Below are positions 1-6,766 of a stretch of DNA of 11,107 bases, in pieces; position 1 is the stretch's first letter; each line of letters starts with the position of its first letter. The notes under the pieces are model-generated. The model worked only from the letters and a program-made list of their open reading frames with translations. It ran no database searches and was not told the DNA's origin. The DNA comes from Spirochaeta sp. GTDB lineage: Bacteria; Spirochaetota; Spirochaetia; DSM-2461. Where the stretch lies: positions 1-11,107 of the forward strand of contig JAUVIY010000059.1 in the NCBI GenBank assembly GCA_030592625.1, read 5' to 3'. Made by a program: the position numbers and the translations under genes.

Positions 1-590
1 GAGCCAACTATCAGACCGACAAGCTGGAGGCCATCATCATCCGCTTTGCCAAGGAGGAGCTCAGTCACCTGACCGACGCTCCCCTGGAGACACCGGAGGG
101 CTGGTTTACGGCTCAGAAGATCAGTGATGAGGAAAGGGATGAAACCCTGATGAACCTCTTTGTTCAGGCCTGCGGCCAGCTCCTGGATTACTCTACCTAC
201 AGTCTGGAGGACGGTACAGCCGCAGCGGTTATGCCTATACGCCCCGCCGGAGACGGCGGAAAGGAGCCCTCCGAACTGGCTGGAGAATACCTGACGGAAC
301 GGCTGCTGTTGAGCCTCAGGCAGGATGAAAATCTGCGGAAGCGGCTCAGGCTGACCGAAAGGGAAGATCTGCAGTCGATACTCGACGAGCTGGAGCTGCA
401 GCTGACCGGTCTGACAGACGACACCTCCGCCGCCCGGGTGGGAGAAATCCTGGGAGCCGAGGTACTCATCTCCGGAACCCTTTATAAGACCGGTGATACA
501 CTGGAACTTTTCCTCAAAATGATTAGAGTTGAGACGGCGGAAATCATGAGTATCACCAAGGCGGTGCTGGATCCGCAGCTGCTTCCCTGA
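1..590 (+). CDS. FlgO/CsgG-like envelope protein, C-terminal part (5' end outside window)
   Basis: The reading frame is open from base 3 to a TGA at 588-590, so the gene enters from the left edge and about 195 residues are visible. The last 100 or so residues resemble the FlgO / CsgG-HfaB / LpoB-like fold of spirochaete envelope proteins: an opening 'AVMPI' strand, a long helix (LTERLLLSL), then 'LTEREDLQSILDELELQLTGL', 'GEILGAEVLISGTLYK', and a closing strand with 'VETAEIMSI'. Members are usually exported and sit at the outer membrane or periplasm, where they help assemble flagellar or secretion structures or activate peptidoglycan synthases. Which role applies here cannot be told, and no signal peptide is visible because the N-terminus is missing. 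The ATG at 150 lies inside the domain-bearing frame and is not the likely start. The family call is fairly firm; the function is open. Confidence 0.75.
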   Translation, partial: ANYQTDKLEAIIIRFAKEELSHLTDAPLETPEGWFTAQKISDEERDETLMNLFVQACGQLLDYSTYSLEDGTAAAVMPIRPAGDGGKEPSELAGEYLTERLLLSLRQDENLRKRLRLTEREDLQSILDELELQLTGLTDDTSAARVGEILGAEVLISGTLYKTGDTLELFLKMIRVETAEIMSITKAVLDPQLLP

Positions 591-642
591 GATAAGTTTC
601 TGGTGACTGGAGCCGGATTCAGCAGCGTCGGCACACCATTAA

Positions 643-671
643 TTGACGACGAAATCGCTGTTTACTATTTT
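643..671 (+). promoter_or_regulatory. Possible promoter for the repeat lipoprotein gene
   Basis: TTGACG (643-648) and TATTTT (666-671) are separated by 17 bp and match the sigma-70 consensus at 5/6 and 4/6 positions. The expected transcript start falls very close to the ribosome-binding site (CGGAGG, 675-680), leaving an unusually short leader, so the call is tentative. I see no convincing terminator hairpin between the upstream gene (ends at 590) and this site, so read-through is also possible. Confidence 0.3.
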
Positions 672-689
672 TTTCGGAGGGTCGAGCCT

Positions 690-1538
690 ATGCGTATCCT
701 GATGATTTTACTGTTCCCCGTTTTACTGCTCGGGTGTATCTCCCTTGGGCCGAAAGGCCAATTCAACAACGGAATGATCGTGTATAGCGATGAAATCGCC
801 TTCTGGGACGATGATGTCTCGGAGGATGGGGAATACATGCTCATTTATTACGATACAATCCCATCCGATCGGATTCCCGGTTCCATAAAACTGGCTGCAA
901 ACTGGAAAGACAAAAACACTGGTTGGGTTTATAAAAGAGATACCACCGTACTGTACTATCCGAATGGCGATCTGGATCAATTCACCCTGGCCCGGGAATG
1001 GACAGATCCTGAAAATGATATGGTAATTACCGCCGATTCCCGTGTCTACTTTTTCAAGGGCAATAAATATAAATCCGTTGAGCTGGCTGAAGATTTGCCG
1101 ACTCTGGGTTTAGAACAAGCTGTTTTCAAAGCAGGTTCTCGTTTGAAGTGGCATGAGAATGGGAAAAACCGGCAGTATACCTTACGGGGTGATTACCGGA
1201 ATCCGCAAACGGGGATGGTCTTTAAAGCCGGGGAAGCTGTCGAGTGGCACGAGAATGAAAGCTTGAAAAAAGTAATCCTGGCGGTTGATTGGCATCATCC
1301 GGGCAGCACCTTAGTGTGCGCGGCAGATTCACCTGCCGAATTTTTCGAAGACAGCCGTTTACAGAGCTGTCTTCTCGGGTCGGATCTGGAACTGGCGGAC
1401 AACGTGGTATTGAAACAGGGGAGCGCGGCCGTATTCAATGCGGATGGTAATTTACAGCGTGGCACTTTTCTTAAGAGCTGGACTGATCTCCAGACGGGGA
1501 TCACCTACGAAGCGGATAAAGAATATACATTTGACTAG
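690..1538 (+). CDS. Repeat-containing lipoprotein of unknown function
   Basis: This gene encodes 282 residues. The ATG at 690 was chosen because CGGAGG lies 9 bp upstream and because it begins a clean lipoprotein signal: M-R, a hydrophobic stretch, then L13-L14-G15-C16. Cys16 is the predicted lipidated residue, so the mature protein is probably anchored in the inner or outer membrane facing the periplasm or outside. A GTG at 603 would put the signal in the interior and is less likely. Residues 84-275 consist of six tandem units of 31-33 residues, each with an aromatic strand (such as 'KWHENG' or 'YYPNGDL') followed by a second strand and a [DE]-W/L/Y turn. The pattern recalls MORN-like or YwqK-like beta repeats, but the period is longer than the roughly 23 residues of MORN, so I do not assign it to that family. 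Residues 34-83 look like a diverged, enlarged first copy. The TAG stop lies in the CTAG target of the downstream MITE-like element. Confidence 0.85.
   Translation: MRILMILLFPVLLLGCISLGPKGQFNNGMIVYSDEIAFWDDDVSEDGEYMLIYYDTIPSDRIPGSIKLAANWKDKNTGWVYKRDTTVLYYPNGDLDQFTLAREWTDPENDMVITADSRVYFFKGNKYKSVELAEDLPTLGLEQAVFKAGSRLKWHENGKNRQYTLRGDYRNPQTGMVFKAGEAVEWHENESLKKVILAVDWHHPGSTLVCAADSPAEFFEDSRLQSCLLGSDLELADNVVLKQGSAAVFNADGNLQRGTFLKSWTDLQTGITYEADKEYTFD
939..1514 (+). repeat. Six tandem protein repeats of about 32 residues
   Basis: Translated units begin at residues 84, 116, 149, 181, 213 and 244 of the lipoprotein and are 32, 33, 32, 32, 31 and 32 residues long. Shared positions are a D/G at position 1, aromatic residues at about 5-7, N/E-G/D at about 9-10, a hydrophobic strand at 14-17, D/E/S at 20, W/Y/L at 21, and a closing V-F/Y/C-x-A. 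Units 3 and 4 are closest to each other (both have W-H-E-N). Units 2 and 5 both carry a double Phe and a D-L at 20-21, which hints that the array may have grown by duplicating a block of three. The DNA of the copies is strongly diverged, so this is an old duplication and not a slippage-prone microsatellite. Confidence 0.75.
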
Positions 1539-1567
1539 GAGGCTGTCGGACTTAACCATTCCGGACC

Positions 1568-1670
1568 GATTTTCGCCCTTTTTTCCCACTGCTACGTTGG
1601 TAAAATGCTCATTTAGCCCAGCTAAACTCCGCTTTTACCGCCTTGCATCGGAAAAAAATCATCGAAAATC
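1568..1670. repeat. Long imperfect nested hairpin inside the MITE-like element
   Basis: The outer arms are GATTTTCG plus a T-rich tract (1568-1585) and the matching A-rich tract plus CGAAAATC (1650-1670). The inner arms are GGTAAAATGC (1599-1608) with GCTTTTACC (1631-1639), one base bulged. The innermost stem is TTTAGC (1612-1617) with GCTAAA (1621-1626). As RNA this would be an extended cruciform-like stem, which could end transcription coming from the lipoprotein gene or stabilise transcript ends. Confidence 0.6.
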
Positions 1671-1696
1671 TTCTCGACAACCAAGGAGAGAGAGAG

Positions 1697-1722
1697 CAAT
1701 GTCAAAGCTTGCTTTGATATTG
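1697..1722 (+). other. 11-bp hairpin covering an ATG within the MITE-like element
   Basis: CAATGTCAAAG (1697-1707) pairs with CTTTGATATTG (1712-1722) through 11 bp including one G-U pair, around a CTTG loop. The stem contains the ATG at 1699 of a short reading frame. A purine-rich ribosome-binding-like run (AAGGAG at 1683-1688 followed by GA repeats) lies just upstream. Such an arrangement could hide a start codon, or it may simply be structure used in transposition. Confidence 0.5.
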
Positions 1723-1884
1723 CCGAACCGACGCAGGGTGCCGCAAAGCGAAAGCCCAAAGTCCGACAGCCTCCTAGAAGCTCCGGTTAATGCCCGGCTG
1801 GCTTGGATTTGTGTCCACGCACTAGATTTCGCATTATACTGCGAGCGGAATGACTTTCCATCCCCGACGCTCGCTGCGAACTAA
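1699..1884 (+). CDS. Doubtful 61-residue reading frame starting inside the MITE-like element
   Basis: An ATG at 1699 follows AAGGAG (1683-1688) with a 10-base gap. The frame leaves the element at about 1777 and stops at 1882-1884, overlapping the kinase start at 1850 in another frame. The predicted peptide is basic near its start and resembles nothing I recognise. Its last two thirds lie in the kinase promoter region and kinase N-terminal codons. If translated at all it could act as a leader that brings ribosomes to the weakly marked kinase start; this is speculative. Confidence 0.15.
   Translation: MSKLALILPNRRRVPQSESPKSDSLLEAPVNARLAWICVHALDFALYCERNDFPSPTLAAN
1812..1840 (+). promoter_or_regulatory. 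Weak candidate promoter for the two-component genes
   Basis: TATACT (1835-1840) is a good -10 hexamer. The best partner at 17-bp spacing is TGTCCA (1812-1817), a poor -35; TTGTGT (1809-1814) is somewhat better but sits 20 bp away. The predicted start would be only a few bases before the kinase ATG at 1850, giving an almost leaderless transcript, consistent with the poor ribosome-binding site there. Confidence 0.25.
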
Positions 1885-3568
1885 ACTCCTCATCGCATTC
1901 ATAGCTATCGGGATTGTCCCACCTCTGCTTCTTGCTACTTTCTTCACGGGATTTTCAATTGAGTATGTGAGACGCGTCTATGCTGAACGTGCTGTTCTGC
2001 GGGTTGTTCCTGTGTCTGCCGATCTCGAGGCAATGTTCCTTCGGTATCGTTCTCTCACGTACAAGTTGGCACAGGAAACTATTATAGTGAACCTCCTCAT
2101 GGCATCGCAGGAACCGGAGCGCGACACCCTCCATAAGGTATACCAGCTTCTATATCGATCCTTGTCCGGTGATATTGACCGGGCATCAATCCATATAGCC
2201 AGTCGTACCCGAACACCTTCTCTCTCAACTCACCGATTTCCAACCGTGTACCAACCGGCGGACGGTCGCGAGGGCATCTACCGAACCGCAAACGAAAGTC
2301 CGACCCGGACCATCTTGCATTCCGATTCCTATGTGAACGAGAAGGGTGAGATTGTCAACTTCTCTCTGGCCCAGACCATTCGAGATCAGGATAACCGCAT
2401 CGTTGGTTACGTAATCATCGATCTGTTCAAGAGCTCCCTCGCTGAGACATTCTCGCAACGGAACGATCAATTTTTCACCGATGTAGTGATTACCGACAAT
2501 ACCAGTTTTCTTGTCGCGGATCTTTTCCGACCTGAGAATGATGGTACTTTCAGCAATCTTCCTTATCTTGCCTCGATTGACCGGTTGAAGCGAGACGCAG
2601 TTGTCATAGATGATACGGTTATCGGATGGACACCCATTCTTGATGGTGCACTGACTGTCGTCTGTTCGTCTCCGACGGAACTGTCGCTTGCCGGGATTGG
2701 TCAACTTGTTGTCATTGCAGGATGGATAGTTCTGGGAGCGGCTGTGGTGGCGGGCGTAGTTGCCATCTGGATCACGAGGGATATCTCCCGACCGATTCGG
2801 GCACTTGCCATCGCCATGGAACGGGTAGAAAGCGGGGACCTCTCGTCAGTCGTGGAAACCCGGCGGGCAGACGAGATTGGCGTCTTATTCCGTGGATTCA
2901 ACCGCATGGTTACTGAGACACGCGAGTTACTCGCCAAGACGGTGGAAGAGCATGAGGCTCTGCGAATTGCTGAGATCAAGTCGCTCCAGGCACAGATCAA
3001 CCCCCATTTCCTTTACAACACCCTCGGCACTATCAAGTCTATCGCAAAGCTGCGGGCGATCCCCGAAATCGTCACAATTGCAACCGAACTCGGCCGACTG
3101 CTCCGCGGCAGCATTGACTCCAACGAACGCAGTGCCACCCTCGCCGACAGCATTGCAGTCGTTCGCAGTTTCGCAGCGATCCAGGATTTGCGCCACCCCG
3201 GGATGTATCACGTATCGATTGATATTGAGGATAATGGCCTGAACTGCCGGATTCCGCGGCTCATTCTGCAGCCAATTGTGGAGAATGCATTCGTGCACGG
3301 TTTGGAACAACAGGTGGGTCCCGGTTCTCTCTCCATCACCGGAATGGTTCGGGCCGGGGAGTTGGTTCTGACCGTTGCGGATGATGGGGTCGGGTTCAAT
3401 CCTACCGATTTGAATGACATCGGCACCCATGTCGGTCTTGCCAACGTGGATCGACGGCTGCGTCTACTCTATGGAGAAAAATATGCCGTGGAAATTAAGA
3501 GTGCACCAGGAGATGGCTGCACCGTAATTCTGCGGATGCCGGTACAGACCGAGGAGCCGACGGCATGA
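1850..3568 (+). CDS. YesM-type sensor histidine kinase
   Basis: This 572-residue membrane kinase probably senses an extracytoplasmic sugar-related signal and phosphorylates the regulator encoded next. Domains in order: transmembrane helix at about 11-34; extracytoplasmic sensor region at about 35-280 (Cache-like by position and size, not proven); second transmembrane helix at about 284-308; HAMP linker at about 309-361; His_kinase (LytS/YesM-type) region with 'QINPHFLYN', the phospho-acceptor being His386; and an HATPase_c domain with N-box 'LQPIVENAFVHG' (Asn479), G1 'DDGVGF' (511-516) and G2 'GLANVDRRL' (529-537). All catalytic motifs are intact and the length fits the family. The ATG at 1850 gives the expected short basic N-terminus before the first helix, though only GAGCGGA precedes it as a ribosome-binding site. 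Its stop overlaps the regulator start (ATGA), so translation is coupled. The ligand is unknown. Confidence 0.93.
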   Translation: MTFHPRRSLRTKLLIAFIAIGIVPPLLLATFFTGFSIEYVRRVYAERAVLRVVPVSADLEAMFLRYRSLTYKLAQETIIVNLLMASQEPERDTLHKVYQLLYRSLSGDIDRASIHIASRTRTPSLSTHRFPTVYQPADGREGIYRTANESPTRTILHSDSYVNEKGEIVNFSLAQTIRDQDNRIVGYVIIDLFKSSLAETFSQRNDQFFTDVVITDNTSFLVADLFRPENDGTFSNLPYLASIDRLKRDAVVIDDTVIGWTPILDGALTVVCSSPTELSLAGIGQLVVIAGWIVLGAAVVAGVVAIWITRDISRPIRALAIAMERVESGDLSSVVETRRADEIGVLFRGFNRMVTETRELLAKTVEEHEALRIAEIKSLQAQINPHFLYNTLGTIKSIAKLRAIPEIVTIATELGRLLRGSIDSNERSATLADSIAVVRSFAAIQDLRHPGMYHVSIDIEDNGLNCRIPRLILQPIVENAFVHGLEQQVGPGSLSITGMVRAGELVLTVADDGVGFNPTDLNDIGTHVGLANVDRRLRLLYGEKYAVEIKSAPGDGCTVILRMPVQTEEPTA

Positions 3569-4404
3569 TCAGCGTGGTCATAATTGAAGATGAGGAGTAC
3601 ATCCGTCGGGAGCTCGTACTCACGACTCCATGGGAGCGGTTTGGCTGTACGGTAATCGGAGAGGCTGCCGATGGCATTTCCGGCACCGAGCTGATTTTGA
3701 GAAGCAGACCGGATCTCGTGGTGACTGACATCAGAATGCCGGGTATGGATGGAATCCGGATGCTCGAGGAAGTATGTCGAATGAGCACTGCCGGGAGTCG
3801 GCCGGTTGCGATTATCGTGAGCGGTCATCAGGAGTTTGAGTATGCCCGTTCGGCCCTGAAGCTCGGAGTGGAGGACTATCTTCTCAAACCGATAGACGAC
3901 CAGGAGCTCGAACGTGTCGTGCGTTCCGCTGTAATCAGAGTCAAATCCCGGAGCGATGAGCTCTTGGCACGTCTGGATCGTGAAGTTCAGGGACGGATTG
4001 AATCCCTGATTCCTGCTGCAGACACCAGAACACTTGAGCAAAGCCATGCAGGAGTCGCCGTTCAGTTCCTCTCTGATCACATTGGTGACCACATCGGCCT
4101 TTCGGAAGTTGCAGAACATGTTGGTATCACCGCAAGCTACCTGTCCCGTGTGTTCTCCGAACGGACCGGGTATACGGTTATGGAGTACCTCACACGGCTG
4201 CGAATACGGCGTGCAGCTGAACTGCTCCGGGATCATTCACTTCAGGTTAAAGAGGTTATGATTCAGTCCGGCTATTATGACCCCAGTTACTTCGGTCAGG
4301 TGTTTCGAAGATTCATGGGTCTTACACCATCGGAGTTCCGAGATCAATTTGGGATGAGAGATTCTCACGCAGCGTCCGGCAATCAGTGTAACGAAAGGCC
4401 TTGA
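3565..4404 (+). CDS. YesN-type response regulator with AraC output domain
   Basis: This 279-residue cytoplasmic regulator is the partner of the kinase just upstream; its ATG overlaps the kinase TGA. The receiver domain (about 1-125) has acidic residues Glu8-Asp9, phospho-acceptor Asp55 ('VVTDIRMPG'), Ser86 ('IVSGH') and Lys108 ('LLKPI'). A helical linker spans about 126-165. The C-terminal AraC/HTH_18 DNA-binding domain (about 165-263) has two helix-turn-helix units: 'LSEVAEHVGITASYLSRVF' and 'VKEVMIQSGYYDPSYFGQVF', ending in the family signature 'GLTPSEFR'. YesM/YesN pairs typically activate neighbouring carbohydrate ABC transporter genes, which here is the convergent operon promoted near 8090 (inferred). 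About 16 residues extend past the domain. The last 83 bases lie opposite the end of the HAD phosphatase gene. Confidence 0.93.
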   Translation: MISVVIIEDEEYIRRELVLTTPWERFGCTVIGEAADGISGTELILRSRPDLVVTDIRMPGMDGIRMLEEVCRMSTAGSRPVAIIVSGHQEFEYARSALKLGVEDYLLKPIDDQELERVVRSAVIRVKSRSDELLARLDREVQGRIESLIPAADTRTLEQSHAGVAVQFLSDHIGDHIGLSEVAEHVGITASYLSRVFSERTGYTVMEYLTRLRIRRAAELLRDHSLQVKEVMIQSGYYDPSYFGQVFRRFMGLTPSEFRDQFGMRDSHAASGNQCNERP

Positions 4405-4924
4405 TTCCTAACCCGCGGGCGGCGTCAACGTTCTCTCTTCTGTCATCAAAAAACATTGAACATTCAGGTGCAATGGATTCGGCGGACAGAATATGCCGAT
4501 AGAACGCCGGATCCGGCTTGGCAAGACCCATGAGGTGAGAGGCGTAGACTGCGTCAAAGATGTCGAAGTCGTCGCGTTCGGTGTGATACCGATAGTGATC
4601 GTCAATAGTGTTGGTCCCGGCAACAATCCGGTATCCGGCTGCCTTGAGATCAGACAGTACCGAGATTACACAACGATCCTGCGCTGGCCGGTACAGCGTA
4701 AGCCAGAGATTATCATGCGGGTGTCCGGGAAACACCGCATCGGCCTGTGCCCAGAACTTCTGTACTGTGATAACTCCCGTATGAAGATCCTGATAAGGCT
4801 TTGTTAATCGCGCCGCTAACGTCTGAAAATCGGTTTCAAGGACTTCCGCAATTTTCGGAATGACATCATTGTTTTGAAAAACGACTCCACCCAGATCGAA
4901 TATCAGAAGTGAGATCTGGTCCAT
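4322..4924 (-). CDS. YihX-like HAD-family sugar-phosphate phosphatase
   Basis: This gene encodes 200 residues, close in length to E. coli YihX, an alpha-D-glucose-1-phosphate phosphatase of the HAD superfamily that this protein resembles along its length. Motif I is 'FDLGGVV' with nucleophile Asp10; the second Asp usual in HAD phosphatases is Gly12, as in YihX ('FDLGNV'). Motif II is 'GTNT' (about Thr104-Asn105), motif III Lys136 in 'GLAKPDPAFY', and motif IV Asp160-Asp161 in 'FFDDRRENVDAA'. The helical region at about 16-85 is a C1-type cap. The ATG at 4924 has AAAGGGA a few bases upstream and starts 1 bp after the stop of the preceding permease gene, so it is translationally linked to the transporter. 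An ATG at 4960 lies inside that permease gene and is less likely. The substrate is inferred to be a sugar phosphate such as glucose-1-phosphate. Confidence 0.8.
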   Translation of the reverse strand: MDQISLLIFDLGGVVFQNNDVIPKIAEVLETDFQTLAARLTKPYQDLHTGVITVQKFWAQADAVFPGHPHDNLWLTLYRPAQDRCVISVLSDLKAAGYRIVAGTNTIDDHYRYHTERDDFDIFDAVYASHLMGLAKPDPAFYRHILSAESIAPECSMFFDDRRENVDAARGLGIKAFRYTDCRTLRENLSSQIDLGTPMV

Positions 4925-4925
4925 C

Positions 4926-5780
4926 TTATCCCTTTCGAGAGCTGTACACTGCGGCTCCACCGATGAAGTACTTGGACATGGTGAGGAACAGGATAACGAC
5001 GGGGATACTCGCCAGAAGCGCCACAGCCATCATCGCACCTTCATCGGTGTACTTCTCGGCGGCAAACTTGACAATATAGAGAGGCACGGTTTTCATCTTT
5101 TCGCTCTGAGAAATCAACAGCGGCCAAAGAAGTGTGTCCCACTGGGTCCGAAAGGTGATTACGGATAAGGTTGCAATCACCGGTATGCAGTTGGGCAGCA
5201 CGACAGTCCGGAATATCCAGATTTCCCCGGCCCCATCTATTCGAGCGGCATCCAGATACTCCTGAGGATAGGTCAGCAGATACTGCCGCATCAGGAACAC
5301 ACCAAAAGCATTCACCAGGAAAGGCAGGGTGAGTCCCACGTAGCTGTTCTGAATATGAAGCTGAACGGCAACCAGGTAGAGCGGAATCATGATCGCTTCA
5401 AAGGGAATCATCATTGTCGCCATAATCATCAGAAAGACCAGGTATCGTCCGCGGAACTTGAATTTCGCAAGACCATAACCGGTAATCGAAGAAAGGAGTA
5501 CGGTGGTGAGGGTAACCACACTCGCCACGATGAAGGAGTTCAGGAGATTCCGTAGAAAAATAAAACTGGCGTCGTTCCCTCGGATAGCCCGGACGAAGTT
5601 CTCCACATGAAACCCGCGAGGAATCCATCTGTATGGCATAGCCAGGATATCACCGGCCGGCATTGCCGATGCGGTAATCATAAAGACAATGGGAACGAGC
5701 ACTGCGGCTGCCCCGATGATGAGCAATGTTACGACGAGATAGTGAGCAATTTTCTGTACGGGTGTAACAGGAGTATACAT
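4926..5780 (-). CDS. CUT1-type sugar ABC transporter permease, MalG-like
   Basis: This 284-residue inner-membrane protein is the second permease of a carbohydrate importer. It has about six hydrophobic segments, a MalG-type extracytoplasmic loop after the first helix ('ASAMPAGDIL', 'YRWIPRGFHVENF'), and an EAA loop at about residues 174-195 ('EYLDAARIDGAGEIWIF'), the site that contacts the ATPase. The ATG at 5780 is chosen because GAGGG lies 6 bp upstream and because it begins 10 bp after the stop of the preceding permease gene. An upstream ATG at 5846 would overlap that gene and add an uncharacteristic N-terminus. It pairs with the MalF-like permease as a heterodimer. The sugar transported is not evident. 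Confidence 0.93.
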   Translation of the reverse strand: MYTPVTPVQKIAHYLVVTLLIIGAAAVLVPIVFMITASAMPAGDILAMPYRWIPRGFHVENFVRAIRGNDASFIFLRNLLNSFIVASVVTLTTVLLSSITGYGLAKFKFRGRYLVFLMIMATMMIPFEAIMIPLYLVAVQLHIQNSYVGLTLPFLVNAFGVFLMRQYLLTYPQEYLDAARIDGAGEIWIFRTVVLPNCIPVIATLSVITFRTQWDTLLWPLLISQSEKMKTVPLYIVKFAAEKYTDEGAMMAVALLASIPVVILFLTMSKYFIGGAAVYSSRKG

Positions 5781-5790
5781 CTGGAACCCT

Positions 5791-6687
5791 CTAGTAGCTG
5801 ACTTTGTCACCGCCGGAAACCCGCAATTGAACCGCAGTGAATCCAAGCATGATGACGAACAGGATGATACTCATGGCACTTGCGCGTCCAATCAGGTGGT
5901 CGCGTATTCCTGTGTTGTAGATGTTAAGCGTAATGACGTTAATCGGCGCCCCTGGAGCTCCGGATTGAGTAAAGAGATACTGAGTACTGAAGGTCTTCAG
6001 GCATTGAAGCATCGACATAATCGAGACAAATGCAATCGTCGGGCGCAACAGTGGGAGGGTGATTCTTCCAAAGCTCTGCCACCGGCTGGCGCCATCAATG
6101 GTGGCTGCCTCATAGACACTCGGTGGAATCGAGGCGAGACCTGTGATGAAGATAATGACGAAGTAACCGATGTACTTCCAGAAATAAACCAGGATGGTTG
6201 AAAACTGCACCATTACGGAACTGGCCAGCCAATGGTGATCCACACCTTGAATACCCAGCAGTGTATTCAGAAACTGGTTCGCAAGACCTCGCGGGTCCAG
6301 AATGGAGAGCCAGATGACAGCTGCAACGACGGATGAGAGAATCGCGGGGGAATAGTAGGCAAGCTGCATCGAGCGCTGCCCGCGTTTCATTCCGGTTATG
6401 AAGAAGGCTATCACCAGGCTGAAAATAAGGAGCGGGATGAATGTCCCCAGGGTGAAAACCGCCGTGGCGCGGATGGAATTCCAGAAGTCAGACGAACTGA
6501 GCAGATATCCATAGTTTCTGAATCCTACGAAATCCGGCTTGAGAAGCGAAAGAATCTTGCGACTGGTGAGACTCGTAAGGAAGGCGCTCACTATAGGATA
6601 GAAACTGAATAACGTGAAAAACACGATGGCCGGCATCACGAATGCAACGCCCCACCTTGCCATCTTTCGTTCGATTCCACCACGCAC
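5791..6687 (-). CDS. CUT1-type sugar ABC transporter permease, MalF-like
   Basis: This is the first permease of the importer, about 298 residues with six predicted transmembrane segments, starting with 'WGVAFVMPAIVFFTLFSFYP', a typical UgpA/MalF-type N-terminus. The EAA loop is at about residues 190-212 ('SVYEAATIDGASRWQSFG'), followed by 'ITLPLLRPT'. The GTG at 6687 is preferred because GGAGG (6696-6700) lies 8 bp upstream. A GTG at 6696 would overlap that site, and an ATG at 6654 is also possible. It lies 79 bp after the binding-protein stop, separated by a hairpin, and 10 bp before the second permease. Confidence 0.92.
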   Translation of the reverse strand: MRGGIERKMARWGVAFVMPAIVFFTLFSFYPIVSAFLTSLTSRKILSLLKPDFVGFRNYGYLLSSSDFWNSIRATAVFTLGTFIPLLIFSLVIAFFITGMKRGQRSMQLAYYSPAILSSVVAAVIWLSILDPRGLANQFLNTLLGIQGVDHHWLASSVMVQFSTILVYFWKYIGYFVIIFITGLASIPPSVYEAATIDGASRWQSFGRITLPLLRPTIAFVSIMSMLQCLKTFSTQYLFTQSGAPGAPINVITLNIYNTGIRDHLIGRASAMSIILFVIMLGFTAVQLRVSGGDKVSY

Positions 6688-6710
6688 CGACGACACCTCC
6701 GTCCTGATCG

Positions 6711-6741
6711 TAAAATCACCGGCGTTGTTGGCGCCGGCGAT
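6711..6741 (-). terminator. Intercistronic hairpin between binding protein and permease genes (likely attenuator)
   Basis: On the minus strand ATCGCCGGCG pairs with CGCCGGTGAT through 10 bp including one G-U pair, around a 7-base loop (CCAACAA), followed by a short TTTTA tract. The stem is strong but the T run is short, so partial termination or protection of the upstream message from 3' decay is more likely than a full stop. This pattern after a binding-protein gene is well known in maltose-type operons, where it keeps the binding protein more abundant than the permeases. Confidence 0.7.
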
Positions 6742-6766
6742 CGAAGAATGATATATAAACCTGATT

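Larger units (their letters stand above)
1535..1777. mobile_element. MITE-like non-autonomous element with perfect 19-bp inverted ends
   Basis: The left end CTAGGAGGCTGTCGGACTT (1535-1553) is the exact reverse complement of the right end at 1759-1777. The outermost CTAG is present on both sides. It can be read as a 4-bp CTAG target duplication (element 1539-1773) or as a TA duplication within a CTAG target (element 1538-1774). YTAR/CTAG-type targets are known for IS5-group elements and TA within CTAG for IS630/Tc1-type elements, so either family could be the mobilising parent; this is inference. The interior has no transposase gene and contains nested hairpins. Removing the element would restore TTGA-CTAG-AAGC, which still contains the TAG stop of the lipoprotein gene, so that gene is not truncated. 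The element lies about 70 bp before the kinase start. Confidence 0.75.

Noticed and set aside
1438..1884. Plus-strand frame running from the lipoprotein gene through the MITE-like element
   Set aside because: It spans a gene in another frame, a mobile element and a promoter region; only the part from the ATG at 1699 has any start signal.
2225..2704. Minus-strand open frame opposite the kinase sensor domain
   Set aside because: It is antisense to a clear coding gene, with no ribosome-binding site or recognisable domain.
3469..4236. Long minus-strand open frame (255 codons) opposite the kinase end and regulator
   Set aside because: It lies fully antisense to two genes with intact, well-known domains and resembles no protein family; it is a shadow of their codon bias.
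4925..4960. Upstream ATG (4960) for the phosphatase
   Set aside because: It lies within the permease gene; the ATG at 4924 has a ribosome-binding site and starts right before the HAD fold's first strand.
5781..5846. Upstream ATG (5846) for the MalG-like permease
   Set aside because: It would overlap the previous gene and add a polar tail; the ATG at 5780 has GAGGG at proper spacing.
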